Shown: positions 16,783 through 25,987, counted from the first letter of the stretch. The stretch: DNA of 31,031 bases from an uncultured Collinsella sp. (GCA_902494765.1 CABUUK010000021.1:1-31031), one strand, 5' to 3'. The notes: a model not told the origin generated them from the sequence alone. Program-made: numbers and translations.

Positions 16783-18810
16783 ATGGAACAAAAGGCCAAG
16801 GAGGCAGCCTCGCACGCTGCGATTCCTGTGAGCATCTCGGCGATGCTCGTCACGCTGGGCGTGGTGTACGGCGATATCGGCACCAGCCCTATGTATGTAA
16901 CCAAGGCGCTCGTTGCCGGCAACGGCGGCATCGGAAGCGTCACGGAGGAGTTCGTGCTCGGCGCGCTCTCCCTTGTCGTGTGGACGGTCACGCTGCTGAC
17001 CACCATCAAGTATGTGCTCATCTCGCTGCGCGCCGATAACCATGGTGAGGGCGGCATCTTTGCCCTGTACAGCCTGGTCAAGCGCTGCGGCAAGTGGCTC
17101 ATCATCCCCGCCATGCTGGGTGGCGCCGCGCTGCTCGCCGACGGCATCCTGACACCTGCCGTTACCGTTACCACGGCCATCGAGGGCCTGCGCACCATCC
17201 CGGCGGTCCATGCCGTGCTGGGCGATGACCAGGGTCGCGTCGTCGCCATTACGCTCGCCATCATCATCGTGCTCTTCTTGGTGCAGCGCATCGGTACGGC
17301 CAAGATCGGTCACGCCTTTGGCCCCATCATGACGCTGTGGTTCCTGTTCCTGGGCGGCACGGGTCTGTTCTTTGTTTTCCAGCACCCCGCCGTGCTGCTG
17401 TGCCTCAACCCGGTGCGCGGCATCGCCTTTTTGCTGAGCCCCAACAACCACGCGGGCATCATGATTCTGGGCAGTTGCTTCCTCGCCACCACCGGTGCCG
17501 AGGCGCTCTACTCCGACATGGGCCACGTCGGCCGCGGCAACATCTACGCTACCTGGCCGTTCGTTAAGTGCTGCCTGCTGCTTTCCTATATGGGCCAGGG
17601 CGCTTGGCTTATGAACAACGCTGCCAACCCCGAGCTCATGGGCATTGCCGACCTCAACCCGTTCTACCAGATGCTCGCCCCGGGCCTGCGTCCCTTTGCC
17701 GTAGGCCTTTCCACCGTTGCGGCCATCATTGCCTCGCAGGCGCTCATCACCGGCGCATTCTCGCTGGTGTCCGAGGCCAGCCGTCTGGACCTCATGCCGC
17801 ACATGCAGGTCTTCTACCCTGCCGAGACCAAGGGCCAGCTCTACATCCCCATGGTCAACAACGTCATGCTTGTCGGCTGCGTCATCGTGGTGCTGCTGTT
17901 CCAGAACTCGGCGCATATGGAAGCCGCGTACGGCCTTGCCATTACGCTGACTATGATGTGCACCACGCTGCTGCTCTTCTTCTACCTGCACGAGGAGCGC
18001 AAGCTCAAGGTTGCTCCGTGGATCTTCGCGGCCTTCTTCCTTTTGCTCGAAGGCTTCTTCTTCGTGAGCTCGCTCACCAAGTTCTTCCACGGCGGCTATT
18101 TCACCATCCTCATGGCTGCACTCATCATGGGCATTATGGTGTGCTGGTACAACGGCACGGCGGTCGAGCAGCGCCAGTTTACGCTGCTGCCGCTGCGCAG
18201 CTACCTGCCGCAGCTCAAGCGCCTGCGCGACGACGACCGTTACGAGCGCATGAGTGACAACGTCGTGTACCTGACCAAGGAAACCCATACCGACTACATC
18301 GACCGTGATATCGTCTACTCGATCTTGGACAAGCATCCCAAGCGTGCCCACGCCTGGTGGTTTGTGAACGTCGAGACCATGGACGAACCGCACACCTTTG
18401 CCTATTCGGTCGAGACGTTCGGCACCGACTACGTGTTCCGCGTACATCTGTACCTGGGCTACAAGATCAACCAGCGCGTCAATGCCTACCTGCGTCAGGT
18501 TGTTCAGGACCTGGCTGCCACCGGCGAGCTGCCGCCGCAGACGCATGACTACTCGGTCTACAAGGATCCGGGTAACATCGGCACGTTCAAGTTCGTCCTG
18601 ATCCGTAAGCTTCTGGCGCCCGAGAGCGACGTGGAGCCGAGCGAGCGTACGGCCATCACGCTCAAGTACATCATCCGCCGTGCTGCCGGCACGCCCGCGC
18701 GTTGGTACGGCCTGGAGAACTCCAACGTGAGCTTTGAGTACGTGCCGCTGTTCACCAAGTTCAAGGCCGTGAACAAGATGCAGCGCCTGGCTCCCAACGA
18801 GCGGCCGTAG
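16783..18810 (+). CDS. kup: Kup family potassium transporter
   Basis: Potassium uptake permease of 675 residues in the cytoplasmic membrane (KUP/HAK/KT family, proton-coupled in studied members). The family signature VVYGDIGTSPMY lies at about 27-38. About twelve membrane helices span residues 15-455, and a soluble C-terminal domain covers about 460-675. Length agrees with E. coli Kup (622) plus a longer tail. An in-frame TTG at 16765 lies before the ribosome binding site GGGAGG (16767-16772); ATG 16783 with 10-base spacing is chosen. It is followed by a 64-residue membrane protein and a KdpDE-like two-component system, which suggests joint control of potassium uptake. Confidence 0.93.
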   Translation: MEQKAKEAASHAAIPVSISAMLVTLGVVYGDIGTSPMYVTKALVAGNGGIGSVTEEFVLGALSLVVWTVTLLTTIKYVLISLRADNHGEGGIFALYSLVKRCGKWLIIPAMLGGAALLADGILTPAVTVTTAIEGLRTIPAVHAVLGDDQGRVVAITLAIIIVLFLVQRIGTAKIGHAFGPIMTLWFLFLGGTGLFFVFQHPAVLLCLNPVRGIAFLLSPNNHAGIMILGSCFLATTGAEALYSDMGHVGRGNIYATWPFVKCCLLLSYMGQGAWLMNNAANPELMGIADLNPFYQMLAPGLRPFAVGLSTVAAIIASQALITGAFSLVSEASRLDLMPHMQVFYPAETKGQLYIPMVNNVMLVGCVIVVLLFQNSAHMEAAYGLAITLTMMCTTLLLFFYLHEERKLKVAPWIFAAFFLLLEGFFFVSSLTKFFHGGYFTILMAALIMGIMVCWYNGTAVEQRQFTLLPLRSYLPQLKRLRDDDRYERMSDNVVYLTKETHTDYIDRDIVYSILDKHPKRAHAWWFVNVETMDEPHTFAYSVETFGTDYVFRVHLYLGYKINQRVNAYLRQVVQDLAATGELPPQTHDYSVYKDPGNIGTFKFVLIRKLLAPESDVEPSERTAITLKYIIRRAAGTPARWYGLENSNVSFEYVPLFTKFKAVNKMQRLAPNERP

Positions 18811-18871
18811 GCGCCGACAGGCTGCATGGAGTTGGTTTTCGATAGACAAGATTGAGGCCGGGGAGGCAAAC

Positions 18872-19066
18872 ATGGATACAAAGGCGCTCGATGGCCGCGA
18901 GGCGGTGGTCGAAATGGTGCGTGAGGCGCGCGTCGACGCCGCTGAAGATCGGTTCTTTACGAATCGCGCCAACATGGACACGGCCGACCGCGTGATCTCG
19001 ATCGTGGCACTGGTATTTGGAGCGGTGTGCGTGTGCGCACTGCTCGCGCACGTGCTGTTTGTCTAG
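18872..19066 (+). CDS. Small single-span membrane protein downstream of kup
   Basis: Unrecognised protein of 64 residues. A charged, probably cytoplasmic N-terminal helix (1-38) is followed by one hydrophobic segment at about 41-63. GGGGAGG stands 6 bases before the ATG, which supports real translation. It lies 61 bp after kup and before a strong terminator, so it is probably co-transcribed with kup. It might be an accessory or regulatory peptide of the transporter; this is inference from position only. It does not look like KdpF, which is about 30 residues. Confidence 0.7.
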   Translation: MDTKALDGREAVVEMVREARVDAAEDRFFTNRANMDTADRVISIVALVFGAVCVCALLAHVLFV

Positions 19067-19114
19067 CGGCTACCGGTCGTAGAAGGCTTTACACTTAGAA
19101 CCACCACGAGGGAA

Positions 19115-19158
19115 AACCACCACAAAGGTGCCTGTCCCTTTGTGGTGGTTTTTGTTTT
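19115..19158 (+). terminator. Strong terminator between the kup unit and the sensor kinase gene
   Basis: A perfect 14-bp stem (19115-19128 with 19137-19150) is followed by TTTTTGTTTTT. It separates kup and the small membrane protein from the kinase and regulator genes, so the latter need their own promoter or read-through; none is obvious in the 21 bases left. Confidence 0.9.
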
Positions 19159-19179
19159 TGAGAGAGGGGCGGGGCGCTG

Positions 19180-20805
19180 ATGGACGTCCGTACGGACGGC
19201 GATATTGCCGATAGCTTTTGGTGGCGGCGCACAACGCTGATGCGCCGCACTCCTCTGTATGACGCCTGCGTATCGGTGGGGCTGCTGGTCGCGGCGACGA
19301 TTGTGGGCGCGCTGCTCGACCATCCGGGTCTCGCGCCGAGCATCATGATCGTCTATGTGTTCGCCGTTCAGCTGTGCGCATTCTTTACCTGGAGTCGCCT
19401 GTATTGCTTGCTGAGCTCGGCTGCCGCCGTGGCGCTCTACAACTTCTTGTTTATCGACCCGCGCTACTCGCTGTCGCTTATCGACCGCGTCTATCCTGGC
19501 ATGTTCTTCATCATGTTCGTGGTCTCGCTTGTGTCGAGCTCGATTGCGTTGGCCCTGCGCCGCGCTCTGGCACAGGCTGCCGCCAGCGACCGCCGCACGC
19601 ATATGGTGCTCGAGACCAACCGCATGCTGCAGCGGTGCGCCGATCAGCAGCAGATCGTTCACGCCATGGCAACGCAGCTGGCGCGTCTTTCGGGCTGTCC
19701 GGTCGTATGGTACAGCGCCGACGCCGAGGGCGATGACCTGCTGCCGCGTGCGACGTACACGGCTGTGGGCGATGCGGCACCGGTGCACGAACTGGCGCCG
19801 CAGATGCCGCCGCGGCTCTCGGCGTCCGCCTATGTGGGTACGCCGCTCGATGCCACCTATGGCGGCTCGGCGTTTTATGGTATCTACCTGACGGTTCGCA
19901 CAGGCGACGGCTTCGTGCGCTCGGGCGACCCCGCCTCGGTGGTGGGCGTGCTGGCTATCGTTGCCGAGCCCGACGTGCTGACGCACGAGGAGCGGACACT
20001 TGCCGATGCCATCGTGAGCGAAGGCGAGCTGGCACTCGATCGCGCCCGCGCCATGGAGGCCCGCGAGGAGGCGGCGGTGCTCGCCAAAAACGAGCAGCTG
20101 CGCGCCAACCTGCTGCGTTCCATCTCGCACGACCTGCGCACGCCGCTCACCAGTATTTCGGGCAATGCCGATGTGCTGCTCGACCAGGGCTCGACCGGCA
20201 CCGCCGTGCTCGACGCCCAGACGCGCCGCGGCCTGCTCCTGTCCATTCGCTCGGATGCGCAATGGCTCAACGCTACCGTCGAGAACCTGCTCGCCATCAC
20301 CAAGCTCGAGGGCGGCGGCATGCATCTGTCGACCACGCTCGAGCTCATGGATGATATCGTCGAGGAGGCACTGCGCCACGTAAATCCGGCCGTGCGCGAG
20401 CACGACCTTAAAGTGGTGACGTGCGATGAGCCGGCGCTCGTCAATGTCGATGCGCGCCTGATGGTGCAGCTGGTGGTCAATCTGGTGAACAACGCCGTCA
20501 CCTATACGCCCGCAGGCTCGCATATCATGATCTCGATTAGTGTCGACGATGGGCACGTGACGTGCTCGGTGGCCGATGATGGTCCGGGCATTGCGCCCGA
20601 GGACCGCGAGCGGATCTTTGAGTCGTTCTACACCGCCAACCACGGTCTTGCCGACAGCCATCGCAGCGTGGGCCTGGGTCTTTCGCTCTGCCGCTCCATT
20701 GCGTTGGCGCATGGCGGTAGCATAGAGGTTGCCGCGGCGGACCCGCACGGCTCGGTCTTTACGATTGAGCTTCCCGTCGCCGACGTTTCGTTTGATAAGG
20801 AGTAA
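19180..20805 (+). CDS. KdpD-like sensor histidine kinase, short form
   Basis: Membrane histidine kinase of 541 residues. A DUF4118 domain with four membrane helices (about 24-125) contains NFLFIDPRYSL, typical of KdpD. A GAF-like region follows (about 150-290). The kinase core has SISHDLRTPLT with the phospho-acceptor H317, an N box (NLVNNAVTY), and G boxes DDGPGI and GLGLSL. The large N-terminal KdpD sensor and USP domains of the E. coli type are absent. The stop is 4 bp before the regulator gene, so they form an operon. With kup next door, a potassium- or turgor-responsive role is inferred. The ATG start is preceded by a G-rich stretch; spacing is not decisive. Confidence 0.88.
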   Translation: MDVRTDGDIADSFWWRRTTLMRRTPLYDACVSVGLLVAATIVGALLDHPGLAPSIMIVYVFAVQLCAFFTWSRLYCLLSSAAAVALYNFLFIDPRYSLSLIDRVYPGMFFIMFVVSLVSSSIALALRRALAQAAASDRRTHMVLETNRMLQRCADQQQIVHAMATQLARLSGCPVVWYSADAEGDDLLPRATYTAVGDAAPVHELAPQMPPRLSASAYVGTPLDATYGGSAFYGIYLTVRTGDGFVRSGDPASVVGVLAIVAEPDVLTHEERTLADAIVSEGELALDRARAMEAREEAAVLAKNEQLRANLLRSISHDLRTPLTSISGNADVLLDQGSTGTAVLDAQTRRGLLLSIRSDAQWLNATVENLLAITKLEGGGMHLSTTLELMDDIVEEALRHVNPAVREHDLKVVTCDEPALVNVDARLMVQLVVNLVNNAVTYTPAGSHIMISISVDDGHVTCSVADDGPGIAPEDRERIFESFYTANHGLADSHRSVGLGLSLCRSIALAHGGSIEVAAADPHGSVFTIELPVADVSFDKE

Positions 20806-20809
20806 CGCT

Positions 20810-21523
20810 GTGCCGAACTCTGCCGTAAAACCGCTCATCTTGGTCGTTGAGGACGACCCCGCCGTTCGTAACCTTATCGTTGCCGCGCTCGAGGCGCACG
20901 GCTTGCGCCATATGGCCGTGGAGACCGCCCATGCCGCCATCGCCGCCGCCTCATCGCAGACGCCGAGCATCGTGCTGCTCGATTTGGGCCTGCCCGATAT
21001 GGACGGCGTCAAGGTGGTGGAGTCGGTGCGCGCATGGTCGGGCATGCCGATCATTGTGGTCTCGGCGCGCAGCGAGGATGCGGACAAGATCCGCGCGCTC
21101 GATGCCGGCGCCGACGACTACCTGACCAAGCCCTTTTCGGTCGAGGAGCTGCTCGCGCGCATTCGCACGACGCTCAGGCGTCTTTCGTATGCGCAAACGG
21201 GCGGCGTTGCCTCCGAGGGCTCGTTCGATACCGGCGAGCTGCATATCGATTTTGATGCCGGCATCGCCACGATGGATGGCGAGGAGCTGCATTTGACACC
21301 GATCGAGTACAAGCTCCTGTGCCTGCTGGCGCATAACGCCGATAAGGTGCTGACGCATCAGTTTATCCTGCACGAGATTTGGGGCACGGCAACTAAGAGC
21401 GACCTGGCGAGCCTGCGTGTCTTTATGGGCACGCTGCGCAAGAAAATCGAGTCCGACCCCGCGCATCCGCGCTATATCCAGACACACGTGGGTATCGGCT
21501 ATCGCCTGGTCACCCAAGGGTAG
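20810..21523 (+). CDS. KdpE-like response regulator (OmpR family)
   Basis: Transcription factor of 237 residues. The receiver domain (1-120) has the acidic pocket EDD near the start, the phospho-acceptor D58 in LLDLGLP and the conserved K107 in TKPFS. An OmpR-type winged helix DNA-binding domain covers about 135-235, ending GIGYRLV. GTG 20810 is taken as start because AAGGAG lies 7 bases upstream and the protein then begins right before the receiver fold; a longer frame from 20729 only overlaps the kinase gene. It is the cognate partner of the upstream kinase. No kdpFABC is in the window, so the kup unit or a distant operon would be its target. Confidence 0.9.
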   Translation: MPNSAVKPLILVVEDDPAVRNLIVAALEAHGLRHMAVETAHAAIAAASSQTPSIVLLDLGLPDMDGVKVVESVRAWSGMPIIVVSARSEDADKIRALDAGADDYLTKPFSVEELLARIRTTLRRLSYAQTGGVASEGSFDTGELHIDFDAGIATMDGEELHLTPIEYKLLCLLAHNADKVLTHQFILHEIWGTATKSDLASLRVFMGTLRKKIESDPAHPRYIQTHVGIGYRLVTQG

Positions 21524-21547
21524 GACGGCGCCCGCCATCCCACTATG

Positions 21548-21614
21548 AGTTGCGGTGAAATACGGTCTAAATTTGCCTAATTCCAGGCAAAACAGTCCGT
21601 ATTCCACCGCAACT
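21548..21614. terminator. Bidirectional terminator between converging genes
   Basis: Arms 21548-21568 and 21594-21614 pair at 19 of 21 positions. The loop carries a second small stem (TTTGCCT with AGGCAAA). It lies between the regulator gene and the rRNA methyltransferase gene and probably ends both transcripts. Confidence 0.75.
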
Positions 21615-21618
21615 TTGT

Positions 21619-24186
21619 TTATTTGCCCTTGGGCTTGCTGGCGTAGAACTTCTTCTTTTTGGACTTGCCGGCAGGGGAGGGTTTGCCGGCAAAGTTGGAC
21701 TTGCCGTTGCCGGTCTGCGCGTGCGCGGGCACTGCCGCGCGAGGCTTGCGGGCCTCAGGGTTGCGCAGCTCCTCGACACGCTCGGCAATCTCCTCGGCGC
21801 TAAAGCCGACCTCGGCCATGGCGTCCTCAATGGGCAGGCGGCGCACGATATAGCAGTGGTGCACCTTCTGGTTGCGCGCGAAATCCTCGGGGATGGTCTG
21901 CGCCGTAATGTCCTCCAGCACCACGCCCGCGCGCGCGAGCTTGCGCGTCTCGGGGCGGAAGCCGCGCAGGTTGCAGCTAAAGATGGCGTGGCCGCCCTGT
22001 GCGAGCAGGCGCGATACGCCGGCCAAAAGCTCAACATGGTCGCGCTGGACATCCCAGGTGCGGCGGCCCATCTTGGATGAGTTCGAAAACGTGGGCGGAT
22101 CGACAAAAATCAGGTCCCAGCGGTTGCGCGTCTGGCGCTGGTCGCGAATCCAGGCGAGCACGTCGTAGCGCACAAAATGATGCTGCGGACCAACAAAGCC
22201 GTTCTGGCGCATATTGCGCTCGGCCCAGTCCAGGTAGGTGTTGGAAAGGTCGACTGTCACGGTTTCCTCGACGCCGCCGTCGGCCGCATAGCAGGTGGCG
22301 GTGCCGGTGTAGGCGAACAGGTTGAGGAAGCGGCGCGCCTGTTTGGCGTGCTCGCGCACCAGGTTGCGGGTGACGCGGTGATCCAAGAAGATGCCCACAT
22401 CCAGGTAGTCATCAAAGTTGACGGCAAAGGTGAGCCCGCCTTCTTCGATGAGCGGCAGACGCCGGCGCGCGATGTTGGCGCGCTCGCCCGATCCGCCCTT
22501 GCCGGCGCCCTGCTTGCCGTACTGCGAGCCGCCGCGCGAACGCATGCGGGCCTTGGCGTGCACATGCTCGGCCGGAACATCAAGGATGCGCGGCGCGATG
22601 GCCAAGATGTCGAGCATGCGGGCCTGGGCCAGCGCGGGATCGATGGTCTTGGGCGCGGCGTATTCGGCGATGACGAGCCAGCGGCCCGGCGTCTGCGGGC
22701 AACCCTCGTACAGGTCGATGGCAGCGGAGTAGTCGGGCAGGTCGGCATCGTAGACGCGATAGCAGCTCACGCCCTCGCGCTTGGCCCACTTGCGGCGCAG
22801 ACGGGCATTCTTGCGCAGGCGGTTGGCGAACTGCTCGGACTCCGGGATGAGCACGGGCAGCGGCTTGCCGTCGCCCAAGTCGAGCGTGGCGGCAGGTTCG
22901 GGCATGGAGGAAGCGGCGGCTTCGTCGTTGGCTTCGTTGGTATCCGCAACCTCGGCCTCGGCATCCGCGCTGGTCGCAGCCTCAAACGCTGCAGCGGCGT
23001 GGTCGAGTGAGGGCCAAACCTCAAGAGCCGCCTCCTCGTTATTGGGCATGACGGCGATCGAGCGCTCGGGCTCGGCGTGGAGCGCGCGGGCCAGCAAGCC
23101 GTCGCGGGTGAGAGCGGCGACCGGCGCCGAAGCGAGCTCGGGGGCGCGGCGCAGCTCGCCGATGAGCGTCATGGCATCGTGCATGAGCGAAAGCGGGGTC
23201 TCGGTCGTGTCCGCGACCAGGGCGGCACCGGCGACGGCGCCCGCATGGTCCAGCACGGTGGCGGGCTTGGCGGCACAAAAGTCGACAAAACGCTTGTAGC
23301 CGGCGCACTTGACCATGCGCTCGGCAGTCTTGCGGGCGGCGGGGTCGATGTCTACGGCCACGATGCGCGCCTGGCGCTCGCGCGCTGCCGCCTCGCGCTC
23401 GCGCGCCTCGGCAAGCAGCTGCTCCCACAGGACAGCGTCGTGCAGCTGCCAGCCCTCAAAGCCCCAGCGCTCGCGTGCGGCGCCCGGGGCGCGGTCGGTC
23501 AGAATGTTCACGGCCTCCAGCAGCAGACCGCCGCCGGCGCACGAGGCATCGATCAGCGTGGGAAGGGCTTCGTTTTCGTAATCGTCGGCCGTCAGCTCGC
23601 GCTCGCATAGTGCGGTCCAGCCGACCTGCGCCAGCACCAGGGCGGCGTAGTCGGGGCGCAACACGTGTGCGCCCTCGCCGGCACGAGTCGCAGCGGGCGG
23701 CAGACGCTTGAACAGCGGGTCGCCCGAAAGGTCCAGGCTGATGCTCGCGCGGCGCTGACGCAGCGAAAGCAACAGGTGAACATCGGGGTCGGCGGCATCG
23801 ACGTCGGCGCGACGGCCCGTGGTCTCGGCCAGACGGTCGCACAGCGCGTCTTTGGCGCGCAGGGCCGAGAAGCGCGTGTTGCGCAGCTGCTCGGTCACGC
23901 CGCGGGCGGTGATGGCGATGGTGGCGCCGGGGCGGATGATGGTCTCCCAGGCGATGTCGTAAACGCTATCGTACAGTTCATCGGCATCCTGCGCCTCAAA
24001 GCGCCCGAGTACCACGAACACACGGCTCGCCAGGCGCGACCACAGACAGGCGCGGTAGCCTTCTTCGAGCTCGCCCTCAAATGTAGCGCGGCCCTTCAGC
24101 CGGCGAACATGCGAAAGCCCGAGGCGTTTAAGCTCATCGGCGAGTGCGGACTCAAAGCCCTCGGGGCAGCTTGCGTAAAATTCCAT
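21619..24186 (-). CDS. rlmL: RlmKL-type 23S rRNA methyltransferase, N-terminal methyltransferase half degenerate
   Basis: Two-part rRNA methyltransferase of 855 residues (E. coli RlmL about 700). In E. coli the N-terminal half makes m2G2445 and the C-terminal half m7G2069 of 23S rRNA. Residues about 1-160 form the THUMP part. In the first methyltransferase half the SAM loop reads DASCAGGGLLLEA (D213) instead of the usual DPxCGSGTxxIEA, and the expected NPPY motif is replaced by a sequence around D326 (ADTTETP). An Ala/Glu-rich low-complexity insert covers about 410-460. The RlmK half is intact: NLFAYTGTAT, then VDPPTFSNSSKM with D696. The C-terminus is a Lys-rich tail. AGAGG precedes the ATG. 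The RlmK activity is likely; the RlmL activity is doubtful. Confidence 0.88.
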   Translation of the reverse strand: MEFYASCPEGFESALADELKRLGLSHVRRLKGRATFEGELEEGYRACLWSRLASRVFVVLGRFEAQDADELYDSVYDIAWETIIRPGATIAITARGVTEQLRNTRFSALRAKDALCDRLAETTGRRADVDAADPDVHLLLSLRQRRASISLDLSGDPLFKRLPPAATRAGEGAHVLRPDYAALVLAQVGWTALCERELTADDYENEALPTLIDASCAGGGLLLEAVNILTDRAPGAARERWGFEGWQLHDAVLWEQLLAEAREREAAARERQARIVAVDIDPAARKTAERMVKCAGYKRFVDFCAAKPATVLDHAGAVAGAALVADTTETPLSLMHDAMTLIGELRRAPELASAPVAALTRDGLLARALHAEPERSIAVMPNNEEAALEVWPSLDHAAAAFEAATSADAEAEVADTNEANDEAAASSMPEPAATLDLGDGKPLPVLIPESEQFANRLRKNARLRRKWAKREGVSCYRVYDADLPDYSAAIDLYEGCPQTPGRWLVIAEYAAPKTIDPALAQARMLDILAIAPRILDVPAEHVHAKARMRSRGGSQYGKQGAGKGGSGERANIARRRLPLIEEGGLTFAVNFDDYLDVGIFLDHRVTRNLVREHAKQARRFLNLFAYTGTATCYAADGGVEETVTVDLSNTYLDWAERNMRQNGFVGPQHHFVRYDVLAWIRDQRQTRNRWDLIFVDPPTFSNSSKMGRRTWDVQRDHVELLAGVSRLLAQGGHAIFSCNLRGFRPETRKLARAGVVLEDITAQTIPEDFARNQKVHHCYIVRRLPIEDAMAEVGFSAEEIAERVEELRNPEARKPRAAVPAHAQTGNGKSNFAGKPSPAGKSKKKKFYASKPKGK

Positions 24187-24261
24187 GGGTGACCTCTCTG
24201 GTTGCGTCGCTCCATTATATGATGGATACTTCGTTTACTCTCGCCCCCGAAAGGAACCCAT

Positions 24262-25089
24262 ATGATTGATGCGTGCCCCGATTCCGCCGTGCTCTTTTTT
24301 GACGTGGACGGCACGCTGACGTCGTTCGATCCCGACAACATGACCGACAAGGACTTTTCGGCGGTTCACCCCTCGCAGGCGGTCGTCGAGGCGTTTCATC
24401 GTCTGCGCGACGCGGGACACCATGCATTTATCTGCACGGGTCGTCCCTTGTGGCTGATTGCCGATGGCCTGCGCGCGCTGAACCCGGCGGGTGTCGTTGC
24501 CATGGCGGGAGCGACGCTCGAGGTCGAGGGCCGCGTGGTGCATGAGGACTGCTTTGACGAGGACGTTATTGAGGAGCTTGCGCGCCGTATGGCCGCGGCA
24601 GGGATTGAGGCCTTTTTCGAGACCAACGTGGCTACTTTTGCCCTGGAACCCGCGGGTGTTGAGCAGTCGTCTCTGATCGGCACTTCTGTGGCGCACAGCA
24701 CCGAGGAGATGCGCGTCGACGGCAGTCTGCGCGTGGGCAAGGTAGGCCTCACTGCGCCCAGTTTGGCTCGCGTAGCCAACGATGACGGCTTTATCGATTG
24801 CGAGTTTGAGCTGTGCAATACCGGTGGTCAGAATCGCGAGCTGAGCCCCAAGGGCATTGACAAGGGCGTGGGCGTGGCGCGAGCACTGGCGTATCTGGGC
24901 CGCGAGGGAAATGCGCGCACCTTTGGCTTTGGCGATTCGGGCAACGACCTGGGCATGCTCGCTGCCGTCGAGACAGCCGTGGCCATGGGCAACGCCATGC
25001 CCGAGGTCAAGGCGGTCGCCGACTACGTGACCGACGATGTCGCGCACGACGGTACCGTCACAGCGATGCAGCATTTCGGCCTCATCTAA
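24262..25089 (+). CDS. HAD superfamily phosphatase, Cof type
   Basis: Cytoplasmic hydrolase of 275 residues of the HAD-IIB (Cof/YidA-like) group, which dephosphorylates sugar phosphates and similar small molecules. Motif I is DVDGT (D14 nucleophile, D16), motif II CTGR (about 54-57), the motif III Lys is K201 in GIDKG, and motif IV is GDSGND (D225, D229). The C2 cap lies between motifs II and III. AAAGGA stands 6 bases before the ATG. It diverges from rlmL with 75 bp between them. A short AAACAC/GTGTTT stem at 25164-25180 may end the transcript. Substrate cannot be told from sequence. Confidence 0.9.
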   Translation: MIDACPDSAVLFFDVDGTLTSFDPDNMTDKDFSAVHPSQAVVEAFHRLRDAGHHAFICTGRPLWLIADGLRALNPAGVVAMAGATLEVEGRVVHEDCFDEDVIEELARRMAAAGIEAFFETNVATFALEPAGVEQSSLIGTSVAHSTEEMRVDGSLRVGKVGLTAPSLARVANDDGFIDCEFELCNTGGQNRELSPKGIDKGVGVARALAYLGREGNARTFGFGDSGNDLGMLAAVETAVAMGNAMPEVKAVADYVTDDVAHDGTVTAMQHFGLI

Positions 25090-25282
25090 TGAATCCCGCG
25101 TTCTGACGTTTGCTCGAACTGCGACTTTCTGCTTTTGCATGCTCAATCGATTTATCAATCCAAACACTGAGGTGTTTATACCGTTCGCCGAGAAGATAAA
25201 AACCCGCAGCTCACGCCTTGATAAACATAGGTAAAGTGTTTAGCAGTTTATCGGCCGTGTGCAAACGAAAGGAATCAGGCAG

Positions 25283-25987
25283 ATGGCAATCAAGGTGTTC
25301 GCTGACGGTGCAAACCTCGAGGGCATGCTCGACATGTACGAGAACGGCAACGTTCAGGGTTTCACGACCAACCCGTCCCTTATGAAGAAGGGCGGCGTGA
25401 CGGATTACCGCGCGTTTGCCAAGGAGGTCTTGACCCACATCACCGATGTGTCCGTCTCGTTTGAGGTCTTTGCCGACGACGTCGAGACCATGGAGGTCGA
25501 GGCTCGCGAGATCGCTACCTGGGCCGAGAACGTCTACGTCAAGATTCCGTGCGTGACCACCAAGGGCGAGTCCACCGCCGAGCTGGTCCGCAAGCTTTCG
25601 GCTGACGGCATCAAGGTCAACGTCACCACCATCTTTACGCCCGAGCAAGTCGATGAGATGGTCGAGGCTGTTGATGCCGAGACGCCGTCCATCATTTCGC
25701 TCTTTGCCGGCCGTATCGCCGACACCGGTGTCGATCCCATTCCGTTTGTGACGGAGTCAGTTAAGAAGGCCGCCGCCAAGCCCAACTGCGAGGTCCTGTG
25801 GGCATCCACGCGCGAGCTCATCAACATCTACCAGGCCGAGGCCTGCGGTTGCCAGATCATCACGGTGCCCAACAGCATCCTGGCCAAGCGCAAGAACATC
25901 GGTCGCGACCCGTACGAGGTCTCGCTCGACACCGTGCGCGGCTTTGCCAAGGATATCGCGTCGCTCGGCTTCCATATCCTGCCGTAA
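25283..25987 (+). CDS. Transaldolase family protein (fructose-6-phosphate aldolase type)
   Basis: Enzyme of 234 residues of the short transaldolase/FSA group, acting on sugar phosphates through a Schiff-base Lys. The signature GFTTNPSLM lies at 26-34, the Schiff-base Lys is K87 in VYVKIP, and VNVTTIFTPEQ follows. Length agrees with short transaldolases (about 215-235) rather than the 310-residue TalB form. Whether it is a transaldolase or a fructose-6-phosphate aldolase cannot be decided. An in-frame start at 25259 is less likely; ATG 25283 is preceded by AAAGGA and begins directly with the first beta strand. It is a lone gene in the non-oxidative pentose phosphate branch. Confidence 0.92.
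   Translation: MAIKVFADGANLEGMLDMYENGNVQGFTTNPSLMKKGGVTDYRAFAKEVLTHITDVSVSFEVFADDVETMEVEAREIATWAENVYVKIPCVTTKGESTAELVRKLSADGIKVNVTTIFTPEQVDEMVEAVDAETPSIISLFAGRIADTGVDPIPFVTESVKKAAAKPNCEVLWASTRELINIYQAEACGCQIITVPNSILAKRKNIGRDPYEVSLDTVRGFAKDIASLGFHILP

Noticed and set aside
16759..18981. 740-codon minus-strand frame across kup
   Set aside because: Antisense shadow of kup with His/Glu/Arg-rich composition and no family resemblance.
19063..21087. 674-codon minus-strand frame across the two-component genes
   Set aside because: Antisense shadow of the kinase and regulator genes, which have clear motifs on the plus strand.
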